Below are positions 48,969 through 56,481 of a DNA stretch of 64,000 bases, one piece after another (the first letter of the stretch is position 1; the number at the start of each line of letters is the position of its first letter). Source of the stretch: Desulfobaccales bacterium (GTDB taxonomy: Bacteria; Desulfobacterota; Desulfobaccia; Desulfobaccales; 0-14-0-80-60-11); NCBI GenBank assembly GCA_041648175.1, contig JBAZPO010000016.1, positions 26,682 to 90,681 of the forward strand, in the 5' to 3' direction. Both the position numbers and the translations under genes were made by a program. The notes below the pieces were generated by a model that was given only the letters and a program-made list of their open reading frames with translations, ran no database searches and had not been told where the DNA came from.

Positions 48969-50522
48969 TTAATCCTGCACGAACTCCCGGCCATCCTTCA
49001 GGGCCATCTCGGCCTTGGCCAGTTGGCGCCCCAGGTAGATGGCGTGGTTGATATCGGAGATTGCCCGGTCCCGGGCAATCTGTTGCTGGAGGGAGGCGGC
49101 CTTCTTTCCTCGATATTCCCTTAAGGTCACATCCTCGAAGCGGTGCTCTACGATGATTTCCCCTTCATCCAGCGTAATTCGAAAATAGCCCATGGGGTCC
49201 ATTCGTACCCGGTAACGGAGCTTGCCGATTATTGACATGGCTCTATCTAGTTCCCGAGGGTCTAAACTAATAGAATGGCTAATTACAGTAATTGCTCCAA
49301 TAGGCATACCGACTTGTGAAGCAACGAACTTTTGAATAGCCATTAGGCCATAACAGTTGAGAAGCCAACCGTCAAGAACATTATGAGTACGGAATGTAGC
49401 AGTTAAAGTTAGTTTGGCTTCAAATTTCCTAAAGAAAAGTGATACGAAACAAGGATGCCCTCCAACTCTTAATAGATCTCTCCTATTATCCCATAAAGTA
49501 AAATAGGCTTTTCTATCTTCTGAATCTTTTATTAGCCGTAATGCACATTCGGTTAATCCATCAAATCCAAAATATGATCTTAACCGATGACCATAATTGT
49601 AAGTCTCATCAGGTCTTAATTCCACTCTATGTATAAGCGGCAGGGTCAATTGTCCTTTAAAAAATCCCTCATCAAGCGTGGCAGGCTTCCTATTTAACCT
49701 ACTATCAGCTTTTAGTATTCCCTCTTGATAAAGCCTAAGTTTATCTGAATCGAAATTGTATGCCTGAAGTTTTGATTTTTCTTCGAATTGTGGTTTTTCA
49801 ATCACAGCCTTAACATTCTGAAGTTCGAGTCGGTCGCCTTTTTTTAATGTCACACGTTGTCCAAAACGAATGAATAAATATAATAATTCCTTCCAGGCTT
49901 CTAATGGGGTTTCTTGAATCACTTGGTGGCCCCGGGGATTGCTGGGAAAGTATTCCAGCTCCACTTCCGGCAGCGGTATTTCTATACGGTCTGCCACCTG
50001 GATAGCCAGTGGTTGGTAATCGGCAAAGAATTCTCTGATCCGCCTCAAGGTCGCCTCGTCCTGAGGGTCCCCCAGCGAGACCGGTTGGAGCGGGCGGAGA
50101 AATTGGTCCGGCCGCACCAGGTCGTCCATGATCCTCCGGGTCTGGCGAATACGGGCGGAAGCCACGGTTATACCAGGCTCCGGGCTGCGGTAGCGCACGA
50201 CGGCCGAATCCACAGACTCCAGACCCAACTCAAAATAATTGGCTAACTCCTGCCGTGACCCCGACCGATCATGCCCGCAGATGAGCAGGGTTTGAATCTG
50301 GGGATTATACAAAAGGTTCCGCAGCATTTCCCGCAGGCCGTTGCCGTAGAGGGTGCCGAAGACCGCGATGGGGCTGGTAGCCGGGTCCAGGAGGTCCTCC
50401 CTGGCTTCCCGGAAGCGCTCGATGACATAATCCGGTTTGGACCACAGGGTCACCACGCCGATGGTCCCGTGGGGATTAATGATCTTGAGGCGGTCGCCGA
50501 AATGCAGGGGGATGAATTCCAT
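48969..50522 (-). CDS. MtrA-like/thymidylate-synthase-like/DUF4346 chimera
   Basis: Three parts. Residues 1-about 110 resemble the MtrA domain of the protein at 23375 (IGVVTLW, IAVFGTLYGNGLREML, TLLICGHD) but lack its GHxxGQ cobamide-ligand motif. Residues about 205-425 look like a shortened thymidylate synthase: HPC with candidate nucleophile Cys358, ATFRTHNVLDGWLLNCYGL in the place of the RSxD...N region (Arg378, Asn389), and VISHSISLDP where HIYxNH is expected. Residues about 435-517 are DUF4346 (DPMGYFRITLD, AIYLGRQLAKAE). Base composition changes inside the gene: the middle (about 49250-49910) is AT-rich, the ends GC-rich. Possibly a variant methyltransferase for a pyrimidine or related substrate; activity is not proven. 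Confidence 0.8.
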   Translation of the reverse strand: MEFIPLHFGDRLKIINPHGTIGVVTLWSKPDYVIERFREAREDLLDPATSPIAVFGTLYGNGLREMLRNLLYNPQIQTLLICGHDRSGSRQELANYFELGLESVDSAVVRYRSPEPGITVASARIRQTRRIMDDLVRPDQFLRPLQPVSLGDPQDEATLRRIREFFADYQPLAIQVADRIEIPLPEVELEYFPSNPRGHQVIQETPLEAWKELLYLFIRFGQRVTLKKGDRLELQNVKAVIEKPQFEEKSKLQAYNFDSDKLRLYQEGILKADSRLNRKPATLDEGFFKGQLTLPLIHRVELRPDETYNYGHRLRSYFGFDGLTECALRLIKDSEDRKAYFTLWDNRRDLLRVGGHPCFVSLFFRKFEAKLTLTATFRTHNVLDGWLLNCYGLMAIQKFVASQVGMPIGAITVISHSISLDPRELDRAMSIIGKLRYRVRMDPMGYFRITLDEGEIIVEHRFEDVTLREYRGKKAASLQQQIARDRAISDINHAIYLGRQLAKAEMALKDGREFVQD

Positions 50523-50868
50523 GTATTTCTTTTATACCAAAATCCACGGCTAAAAAGAGCCAAAATAATATTAGGTCGCGCTGAATCTGCGGATGAGCGA
50601 AACCGCCCGCGGCCGATGGAACCTACGCCACATTTTGATGGGAATGGCGTTAAGGCTGACTCTCGCGGGGGCTTTCCCTAGGGCCGTTTTTAAAAATATT
50701 TCCCCGTGGGCGCAAAAGTGATATGATTCTACCCTGAAAGAAACTATGGTCAGCAACCTTGCCGGATGGCCGGAAAATGGTTAACAGTAAAACATGTAGA
50801 GTCATATTCTAAGCGAGTCTTATTAATTTCCTTGCGGCACACCGAGGATTAACAAGGGAGGGGCAGCG
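50523..50868. other. 346-bp divergent intergenic region
   Basis: Separates the chimera gene (minus) from the dual-GAF gene (plus). No gene, known riboswitch or terminator was recognised. A 61-codon frame on the minus strand (50571-50756) has no ribosome site or family match. The GAF gene has AGGGAGGGG-type purines (GGGAGGGG) about 8 nt before its ATG. Confidence 0.45.
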
Positions 50869-51936
50869 ATGATGGCGTTTAAAGAACGGATGTATCTCCG
50901 GAGTTTTCAGGAGATCAGCAAGATCCTGAGCTCCACCCTGGCAGTGGACGAGGTGTTGGATCACATCGTGCGGCAGATCACTGAAGTCATGAATTTAAAA
51001 GGAGCTACGATCCGCCTGGTCAACCCCAAGACTAACCGGTTGGAGCTGGCCGCAGCTCATGGGTTGAGCGAGCGTTACCTCAGCAAGGGGCCTGTGGACG
51101 TGGACAAGAGTGTCACCGAGGCCTTAAGTGGCCGGCCGGTGGCCATTTATGACGCATTCACTGATCCTCGGATGCAGTATCCCGCGGAGGCCAAGGAAGA
51201 AGGGATCGCCACCCTGGTGGCCGTCCCCATGGTGTCCAAAGGCAAGGTTATCGGCGTCATGCGCCTGGTGACCGCGGAACCCCGGGAGTTCACCATGGAG
51301 GAAGTGGATTTTGCCTGCGCCGTGGCGGAACTTGGGGCCCAGGCTATCAGCAACGCCAAGATGTATGAAGCCCGCACCCGGGAACTTAACTTCCTCAAGG
51401 GCCTCCTTGAGGTCTCCAAGGCGGTCAACTCAGCCCTGGACGTGAAAAAGGTCCTCAATCTCCTGGTGAAAACGGTCACCACGGCCCTGGACATCAAAGG
51501 CGCCGGGGTGCGCCTGCTGGATGAAACCCGGCAGCAGATGCAACTGGTGGCCTCATACGGCCTGAGTGACCGCTACATCACCAAAGGGCCGGTGGGCACC
51601 GATAAATCCATCACGGACGCCATGATGGGCAAGGCGGTCTCCATTTACGATTTGCACGACGACCCCCGGGCTACCTACGTCAAGGAATCGGTGGAGGAAG
51701 GCATCAAATCCATCCTTTCGGTACCCATCAACCTCAAAGGCACCGTCATCGGGGTCATGCGTATCTATACCAGCGAACCCCAAGATTTCAGCGATGATGA
51801 AATTACCTTCATCTCCTCCCTGGCGGAGCAGGCGGCCCTGGCCATGGAAAACGCCCGCCTCTACCAGAAACTCAAGGGCGAATACGAGGAGTTGATGGGC
51901 GATCTTTACCGCTTCACGGGCTTTACCCGGTTTTAG
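50869..51936 (+). CDS. Protein with two tandem GAF domains
   Basis: Two GAF domains in tandem (about 15-165 and 190-340), alike to each other (SERYLSKGPVDVDKSVTEAL versus SDRYITKGPVGTDKSITDAM), from an internal duplication. No kinase, cyclase or DNA-binding output domain is attached; only a short tail follows. So it is a stand-alone sensor, perhaps acting through a partner kinase or enhancer-binding protein. The ligand is unknown. GGGAGGGG precedes the ATG. Single gene. Confidence 0.85.
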   Translation: MMAFKERMYLRSFQEISKILSSTLAVDEVLDHIVRQITEVMNLKGATIRLVNPKTNRLELAAAHGLSERYLSKGPVDVDKSVTEALSGRPVAIYDAFTDPRMQYPAEAKEEGIATLVAVPMVSKGKVIGVMRLVTAEPREFTMEEVDFACAVAELGAQAISNAKMYEARTRELNFLKGLLEVSKAVNSALDVKKVLNLLVKTVTTALDIKGAGVRLLDETRQQMQLVASYGLSDRYITKGPVGTDKSITDAMMGKAVSIYDLHDDPRATYVKESVEEGIKSILSVPINLKGTVIGVMRIYTSEPQDFSDDEITFISSLAEQAALAMENARLYQKLKGEYEELMGDLYRFTGFTRF

Positions 51937-52187
51937 CTGAGGGTGCGGCAGGCTTGTTCCCTCCTTTTGGCAAAGGGGGGCTAGGGGGATTTTATAACCA
52001 TCTGAAAATCCCCCTAAATCCCCCTTTTCCAAAGGGGGACTTTAACCGCCATTTTGCATTTTAAGCATTGCCTGATAGAACTCGATGATCAATCTTGCTG
52101 CCACCATCAAGCCTGTAAGCCCGGGGGGGAATTAGCTTGTTCCGTCGCCGCCCCATTTATCTTACCCTTTTATCCTGAGGGGAAAAA
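51937..52187. repeat. AGGGGGATTT-family hairpin repeat
   Basis: Contains CTCCTTTTGGCAAAGGGGGG...CTAGGGGGATTT and its complement AAATCCCCC...CCCCCTTTTCCAAAGGGGG (about 51958-52041), a long hairpin of the same family as those at 40440-40525 and 41291-41330. No gene here. Confidence 0.55.
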
Positions 52188-52520
52188 ATGTCTCACTACT
52201 ACGAAGAAAATGACCTGGAGAGGTTTGGCGAGATCGGCAAATATCGCCCCGAGCTCTATGATATCTTCATGAACTACTACCAGGGGGTCATGAGCGCCGG
52301 GGCACTGACAACCAGGGAAAAGGCCCTCATTGCCCTGGCGGTGGCCCACGCGGTCCAATGCCCCTACTGCATCGACGCCTACACCCGGGGGTCCCTGGAA
52401 GCCGGCTCCAATATGGAGGAGATGACCGAAGCCATCCACGTGGCCGCAGCCATCAGGGGGGGCGCCACCCTGATCCACGGCATCCAGGCCCACAATGCCG
52501 CCGCCAAAATCACTTTGTAA
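52188..52520 (+). CDS. Carboxymuconolactone decarboxylase/AhpD-like protein (arsenosugar-associated type)
   Basis: A 110-residue AhpD-fold protein with the redox pair CPYC (Cys58, Cys61; AHAVQCPYCIDAYT). Proteins of this type are found beside the ArsS radical SAM enzyme and are annotated as peroxidase-like; some are selenoproteins, but here both positions are Cys. AGGGGA-type purines (GAGGGGAAAA) precede the ATG. It is followed 12 bp later by the arsS-like gene. Confidence 0.85.
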   Translation: MSHYYEENDLERFGEIGKYRPELYDIFMNYYQGVMSAGALTTREKALIALAVAHAVQCPYCIDAYTRGSLEAGSNMEEMTEAIHVAAAIRGGATLIHGIQAHNAAAKITL

Positions 52521-52532
52521 GGAATCAGACCT

Positions 52533-53495
52533 GTGCTCCCTTTTGCCCGAAAGTTGGAGGATCTGGGTTACTCCGGCCTGAAGGCCGAAAGCGTCAGCAT
52601 CCTCCAGGTCAACCTGGGGTGGCGCTGCAACCAGGCTTGCAAGCACTGTCACCTGCTGGCCGGACCCGACCGCCTGGAACAGATGGAAAGGGACACCATC
52701 GATGAGGTCATCCGGGTGGTGGAGCGCTGGTCCATCCCCACCGTCGACCTCACCGGGGGGTCGCCAGAACTCAATCCCCATTACGAGTATCTGGTGGAGC
52801 GCCTGGCGTCATCGGGCACCCATATCCTGACCCGCTGCAACCTGACGGTCCTTTTGGAACCCGGCAAAGAGCACCTGCCGGAGTTTTACCGGGACCACCG
52901 GGTGGAACTGGTCTGCTCCTTGCCCTATTACCAGGAAGACCTGGTGGACCGCCTGCGGGGCCCGGGAGTCTTCCAGAAGAGCCTTTTAGCCTTGCAACGC
53001 CTCAATCGCATGGGCTATGGAGAGGCGGACTCGGACCTTAAGCTCAATCTCATGTATAACCCCGCGGGCGCCTACTTTCCACCGGAACAAGAAGCCCTGG
53101 AAGAGATATTCCACCGGGAATTGGCGGCCCGCTTCGGGATTCGCTTCCGCCGCCTTCTGACCCTGCTCAACATGCCGATCGGGCGTTTCAAAGAATTTCT
53201 GGAGCGGTCCAAGAATTACGACCGTTACATGGGCAAGCTGGTTGCCGGTTTCAACCCGGCCACGGTGGCCAGCCTCATGTGCCGTTCCCTCATCAGCATC
53301 TCCTGGGACGGGCGCCTCTACGACTGCGATTTCAACCAGGCCTTGGCTCTGCCCGTGCTTGCAGAATTACCCCAGACCGTCTGGGACTTCGACCTGCCCA
53401 CGTTGGCCACCCGGCCCATACGCCTGGCGGATCATTGCTACGGCTGCACCTCCGGTGGAGGCTCCTCCTGCGGCGGCTGCCTGGCCGAGGAGTGA
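52533..53495 (+). CDS. arsS: ArsS-like radical SAM protein (arsenosugar type)
   Basis: Radical SAM motif CNQACKHC (Cys32, Cys36, Cys39) with CHLLAGPDR after it, and the Cys-rich C-terminal tail CYGCTSGGGSSCGGC (302-316): both features of ArsS, which in arsenosugar synthesis adds the 5'-deoxyadenosyl group to methylated arsenic. Length 320 fits. No in-frame TGA, so it is the Cys form. GTG start. The methyltransferase ArsM usually needed upstream in the pathway is absent here, so the substrate may differ. Next to it lie two glycosyltransferases of the same cluster type. Confidence 0.88.
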   Translation: MLPFARKLEDLGYSGLKAESVSILQVNLGWRCNQACKHCHLLAGPDRLEQMERDTIDEVIRVVERWSIPTVDLTGGSPELNPHYEYLVERLASSGTHILTRCNLTVLLEPGKEHLPEFYRDHRVELVCSLPYYQEDLVDRLRGPGVFQKSLLALQRLNRMGYGEADSDLKLNLMYNPAGAYFPPEQEALEEIFHRELAARFGIRFRRLLTLLNMPIGRFKEFLERSKNYDRYMGKLVAGFNPATVASLMCRSLISISWDGRLYDCDFNQALALPVLAELPQTVWDFDLPTLATRPIRLADHCYGCTSGGGSSCGGCLAEE

Positions 53496-53559
53496 AGGAA
53501 GTCGAGAATTGAGGGGAGGCCGGGGGAAGTTTTTCGTAAGGGTCCCTCCCTCCCTCATT

Positions 53560-54321
53560 TCACAGTTCACCTTTCCGCGGCCAGCGGCGGGTAAAGAGGC
53601 GTTCGGCCCGGTGGCGGACCAGACAGAACCAATAAAGACCCAAGGTCCGGAAGTTGCCGTGTTGTAACCAGCGGCGGCCCGACGTAGTCACCGGCGGGTT
53701 TAAGAGGTGCAGCCGGGTATGGCACCGCAGCCGGAGCACCAGGTCCAGGTCTTCCGGGCGGCGATGGGCATAGCCTCCCAGGGCGAAAAACAGGGGCCGG
53801 CGCACAAAAATGACCTGATCGCCGTAAGGGAGGCCGAAGAGGCGGCACCGCCAGTTGGCTCCCCAGGCAATGAACCTGAGGAATGGAGTAGGGGGCGTCA
53901 GGCTCAGGTAGAAGGCCCCGGCCTTAACTTCAGGGTCTCGGGCGGCCTGCCGCAGGGCTGCGAGATGGACCGGTGTGAACCCGGTGTCGATATGCAGAAA
54001 CACCAGGAACTCCCCCCTTGCCAGCCGGGCGCCCGCATTCATTTGGGACCCGCGCCCCCGGGGAGCCGTAATCAGGCGGACGAAAGGGAAGCGGGCCGCC
54101 ACTGCCTGGGTGGCGTCAACGCTGCCGCCGTCCACCAGGATGAATTCCAGGTCAGGGCTCCGGGGTAGATTGGTCAGAGCCTCGGTCAGAATTGAGGCCT
54201 CATTTAAAACCGGGAGGATGATGGAGATAGTTGGTTTCTTGCCTGCCTCTACCGGGCGCTGGAATTCAAGGTCGAAGGTGCGAGGCGTCCCCTTCTCTGA
54301 CCACATGATGTCATCACTCAC
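53560..54321 (-). CDS. TIGR04283-type family 2 glycosyltransferase (arsenosugar cluster)
   Basis: Family 2 glycosyltransferase: SIILPVLNEASILTEAL, LVDGGSVDAT, then the nucleotide-sugar part RGRGSQMNAGA and FLHIDT; membrane-prone patches in the C-terminal half. The matching family is regularly found in arsenosugar-type clusters with the DUF2064 protein. The start is uncertain: GTG 54321 is preferred since it does not run into the divergent gene at 54325; ATG 54306 is an alternative, and the frame is open to 54561 only as antisense of that gene. Confidence 0.8.
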   Translation of the reverse strand: MSDDIMWSEKGTPRTFDLEFQRPVEAGKKPTISIILPVLNEASILTEALTNLPRSPDLEFILVDGGSVDATQAVAARFPFVRLITAPRGRGSQMNAGARLARGEFLVFLHIDTGFTPVHLAALRQAARDPEVKAGAFYLSLTPPTPFLRFIAWGANWRCRLFGLPYGDQVIFVRRPLFFALGGYAHRRPEDLDLVLRLRCHTRLHLLNPPVTTSGRRWLQHGNFRTLGLYWFCLVRHRAERLFTRRWPRKGEL

Positions 54322-54324
54322 CGC

Positions 54325-55023
54325 ATGACCGCCTTGCTCATCATATTTGCCAAGGAACCACGTCCGGGGCACGTAAAAACCCGTCTCAGCCCGCCCTTGG
54401 CCCCCGAATCGGCTGCTCAACTTTATCACAACTTTCTTATAGATATCCTGGAAGAAATGGGGCGGGTCCAGGAGGTGCGGCTGGCCCTGGCCTTTAGCCC
54501 TCCCGAGGCCCAGGACTTTTTCCAGGCTCTGGCGCCGCCGGGGATGGATGTCTTTCCTCAAGAGGGCGGCGATTTGGGGGAGCGCATGGCCCGGGCCTGC
54601 GCCTGGGGTTTTAAAGCCGGTTATAGCCCGGTATTATTAAGGGGCAGCGATACTCCGGATCTTCCGGCCGCGGTGGTGTCTGAGGCCAGGGAGGTGTTGG
54701 CTGCCGGACATTCTCAGGTGGTGCTGGGGCCGGCAACCGATGGCGGCTACTATCTTGTGGGGCTCACCAGGCCGCAGCCCCACTTGTTTCAGGGTCAGCT
54801 ATGGTCCAGCAGCACGGTCCTGAAATCTACCCTCAACGTGGCGCGGCAACAAAATCTGACAGTCCATCTGTTGCCTGCCTGGTCCGACATTGATACATTT
54901 GCCGATCTACTCACTTTTTTAAACCGGGCCCGCCCGGCGCCGCAGCCGGGATGGCGCAGCCGCCTCAAAGCCCTGGAACTGCTCGGTCCGCTTGCGACTG
55001 ATTTATCCCGGCAGGCTCGTTAA
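54325..55023 (+). CDS. TIGR04282-type (DUF2064) glycosyltransferase-like protein
   Basis: Starts with FAKEPRPGHVKTRLSP, the signature of the DUF2064/TIGR04282 group, a GT-A-like nucleotidyl- or glycosyltransferase fold; LLRGSDTPDLP and GPATDGGYYLVGL complete the active site. It is a usual partner of the TIGR04283 protein in arsenosugar-type clusters. Divergent from that gene with only 3 bp between starts, so their promoters overlap. The membrane protein gene at 55100 follows on the same strand. Confidence 0.88.
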   Translation: MTALLIIFAKEPRPGHVKTRLSPPLAPESAAQLYHNFLIDILEEMGRVQEVRLALAFSPPEAQDFFQALAPPGMDVFPQEGGDLGERMARACAWGFKAGYSPVLLRGSDTPDLPAAVVSEAREVLAAGHSQVVLGPATDGGYYLVGLTRPQPHLFQGQLWSSSTVLKSTLNVARQQNLTVHLLPAWSDIDTFADLLTFLNRARPAPQPGWRSRLKALELLGPLATDLSRQAR

Positions 55024-55099
55024 ATTCTTCGTCAAATCCCAACCAAGCCCGGGTTGATTCACGACCCCCTTACACGTACAATAACGTCAGGAGTATCGT

Positions 55100-55807
55100 A
55101 TGACAAACCCCCAGGGCTTGAAACGCCGGCCGAAACGTAAAAAGATGTCCATCGTCCGTCCGCTCATCTTTTTGTTGTTAATCGTTATAGTAATCGCCAT
55201 CCAGTATTTTCACCCGGAGCGGTATCTGGACAAAGAATATCTCCGCCAGTTCGCGGCTTCTTACGGGGTTCTGCTGCCGGTGATGTACCTGGTGGTGTGG
55301 ACGGTGGGACCGCTCTTCTTGCCCGGCCTCCCCATTACCCTGGCTGGCGGCGTGCTCTTCGGTCCCTTTTGGGGGGTAGTCTACACGGCCTTAGGATCGA
55401 CGATGGGCGCGGGGTTGGTTTTCCTGGTTTCCCGCTACCTGGCTCGAGATTGGGTAGTAAGCAAGCTGGCCGGCACCAGGCTGATGTCCCTGGATGACAA
55501 AGTGGCCCGGCATGGCTGGAAGATCGTGGCCTTTACTCGATTGGTCCCGATTTTCTCCTATACCCTGCTGAACTACGCCTACGGTCTCACCCGAATCTCG
55601 TTCTGGCCTTTTATAGCCGCCACCTTCGTCTGCATGCTGCCCGTAACCATTGCGTTTGTGTACTTCTCCAGTAATATCCTGGATGTCTTACACGGCAGGA
55701 TTTCTAAGGAGTTGATCATCGGGTTGATCCTGGTAATCCTGGTGAGCCTTATCCCGTTGATCTACAAGAGACTGAAAGCCAAGGCGGCGGATCCTCTCGA
55801 TATTTAG
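55100..55807 (+). CDS. TVP38/TMEM64-family membrane protein
   Basis: Inner-membrane protein with five to six segments; family motifs FLPGLPITLAGGVLFGPFWG and the conserved FTRLVPIFSYTLLNYAYGLTRI block are seen (central 80-160). A basic N-terminal lead precedes segment one. This DedA-like family often accompanies arsenosugar-type gene clusters and is thought to move lipids or small compounds. CAGGAG lies 7 nt before the ATG. Confidence 0.87.
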   Translation: MTNPQGLKRRPKRKKMSIVRPLIFLLLIVIVIAIQYFHPERYLDKEYLRQFAASYGVLLPVMYLVVWTVGPLFLPGLPITLAGGVLFGPFWGVVYTALGSTMGAGLVFLVSRYLARDWVVSKLAGTRLMSLDDKVARHGWKIVAFTRLVPIFSYTLLNYAYGLTRISFWPFIAATFVCMLPVTIAFVYFSSNILDVLHGRISKELIIGLILVILVSLIPLIYKRLKAKAADPLDI

Positions 55808-55955
55808 GGGCGCGGTTTCCGTTCCATCTACGCCCGGGCCGAACCCACCCGGGAATTTGTCAAGCTCTATAATCCGTGGTAAGGTATTTGGGAGAGGCGG
55901 GGGTATCTTGAAAGATGCCCCAGTCCTATCCGATCGCCGCTTTGGGGAGGCAAGG

Positions 55956-56465
55956 ATGCCAAAATCTGGAAAGTGTGCGGTTGTGCTTGCCCTTCTGCTG
56001 ACCCTGGTCGTGGGCCTTCCGCCAGCCCGGGCCTGGGAGCGCATCCACTACCTGAAGGAAGTGGAGCGCAAGGTCACCCAGCTTACAAATGAGGCGCGCC
56101 GGGACCATCATTTGGCGCTCGTGGAACGGGATACCACCCTGGTTGACATTGCCCGGTGCCATAGCGATGACATGCTGAAGCGGAATTACTTCAGCCATGT
56201 TAGTCCCGATGGCAAATCCATTCAGGATCGGGTGGTTCCGGCCTATTCCCGCGCCTTGTCCCGGGCCGGGGAAAACATTTGGAGCGGCCACGGCTATGAT
56301 TATTCCGACTGCACCCTCATGGCCCGGGTCATTGTGGATAGCTGGATGAGTTCTCCGGGGCACCGGGCCAACCTGCTCAACCCCGATTACAATTACGTGG
56401 GCGTGGGCGTGTCGGCCATGGGCAAAGAGGTCCGGGCCACCCAAAATTTCATCCTGAAACGTTAG
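55956..56465 (+). CDS. Exported CAP-domain (SCP/PR1-like) protein
   Basis: A signal peptide (VVLALLLTLVVGLPPARA) followed by a CAP domain as in YkwD: LTNEARRDHHL, IARCHSDDMLKRNYFSHVSPDG, then AGENIW, SWMSSPGHRANLLNPDYNYVGVGV. The CAP ligand His residues (His in CHSDD and GHRANLL) are present. I chose ATG 55956, preceded by GGGGAGGCAAGG, since residues before it lack homology. Extracytoplasmic; function in bacteria unclear. Confidence 0.88.
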   Translation: MPKSGKCAVVLALLLTLVVGLPPARAWERIHYLKEVERKVTQLTNEARRDHHLALVERDTTLVDIARCHSDDMLKRNYFSHVSPDGKSIQDRVVPAYSRALSRAGENIWSGHGYDYSDCTLMARVIVDSWMSSPGHRANLLNPDYNYVGVGVSAMGKEVRATQNFILKR

Positions 56466-56481
56466 TCCACCAAACCTGTTT

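Noticed and set aside
50523..50760. A cobalamin or tetrahydrofolate riboswitch upstream of the MtrA-like/TS chimera
   Set aside because: No B12 box or folate-aptamer core could be recognised in the leader on the minus strand.
52533..53495. ArsS and its AhpD-like partner as selenoproteins
   Set aside because: Relatives can have Sec, but both frames here have Cys at the expected places and no in-frame TGA.
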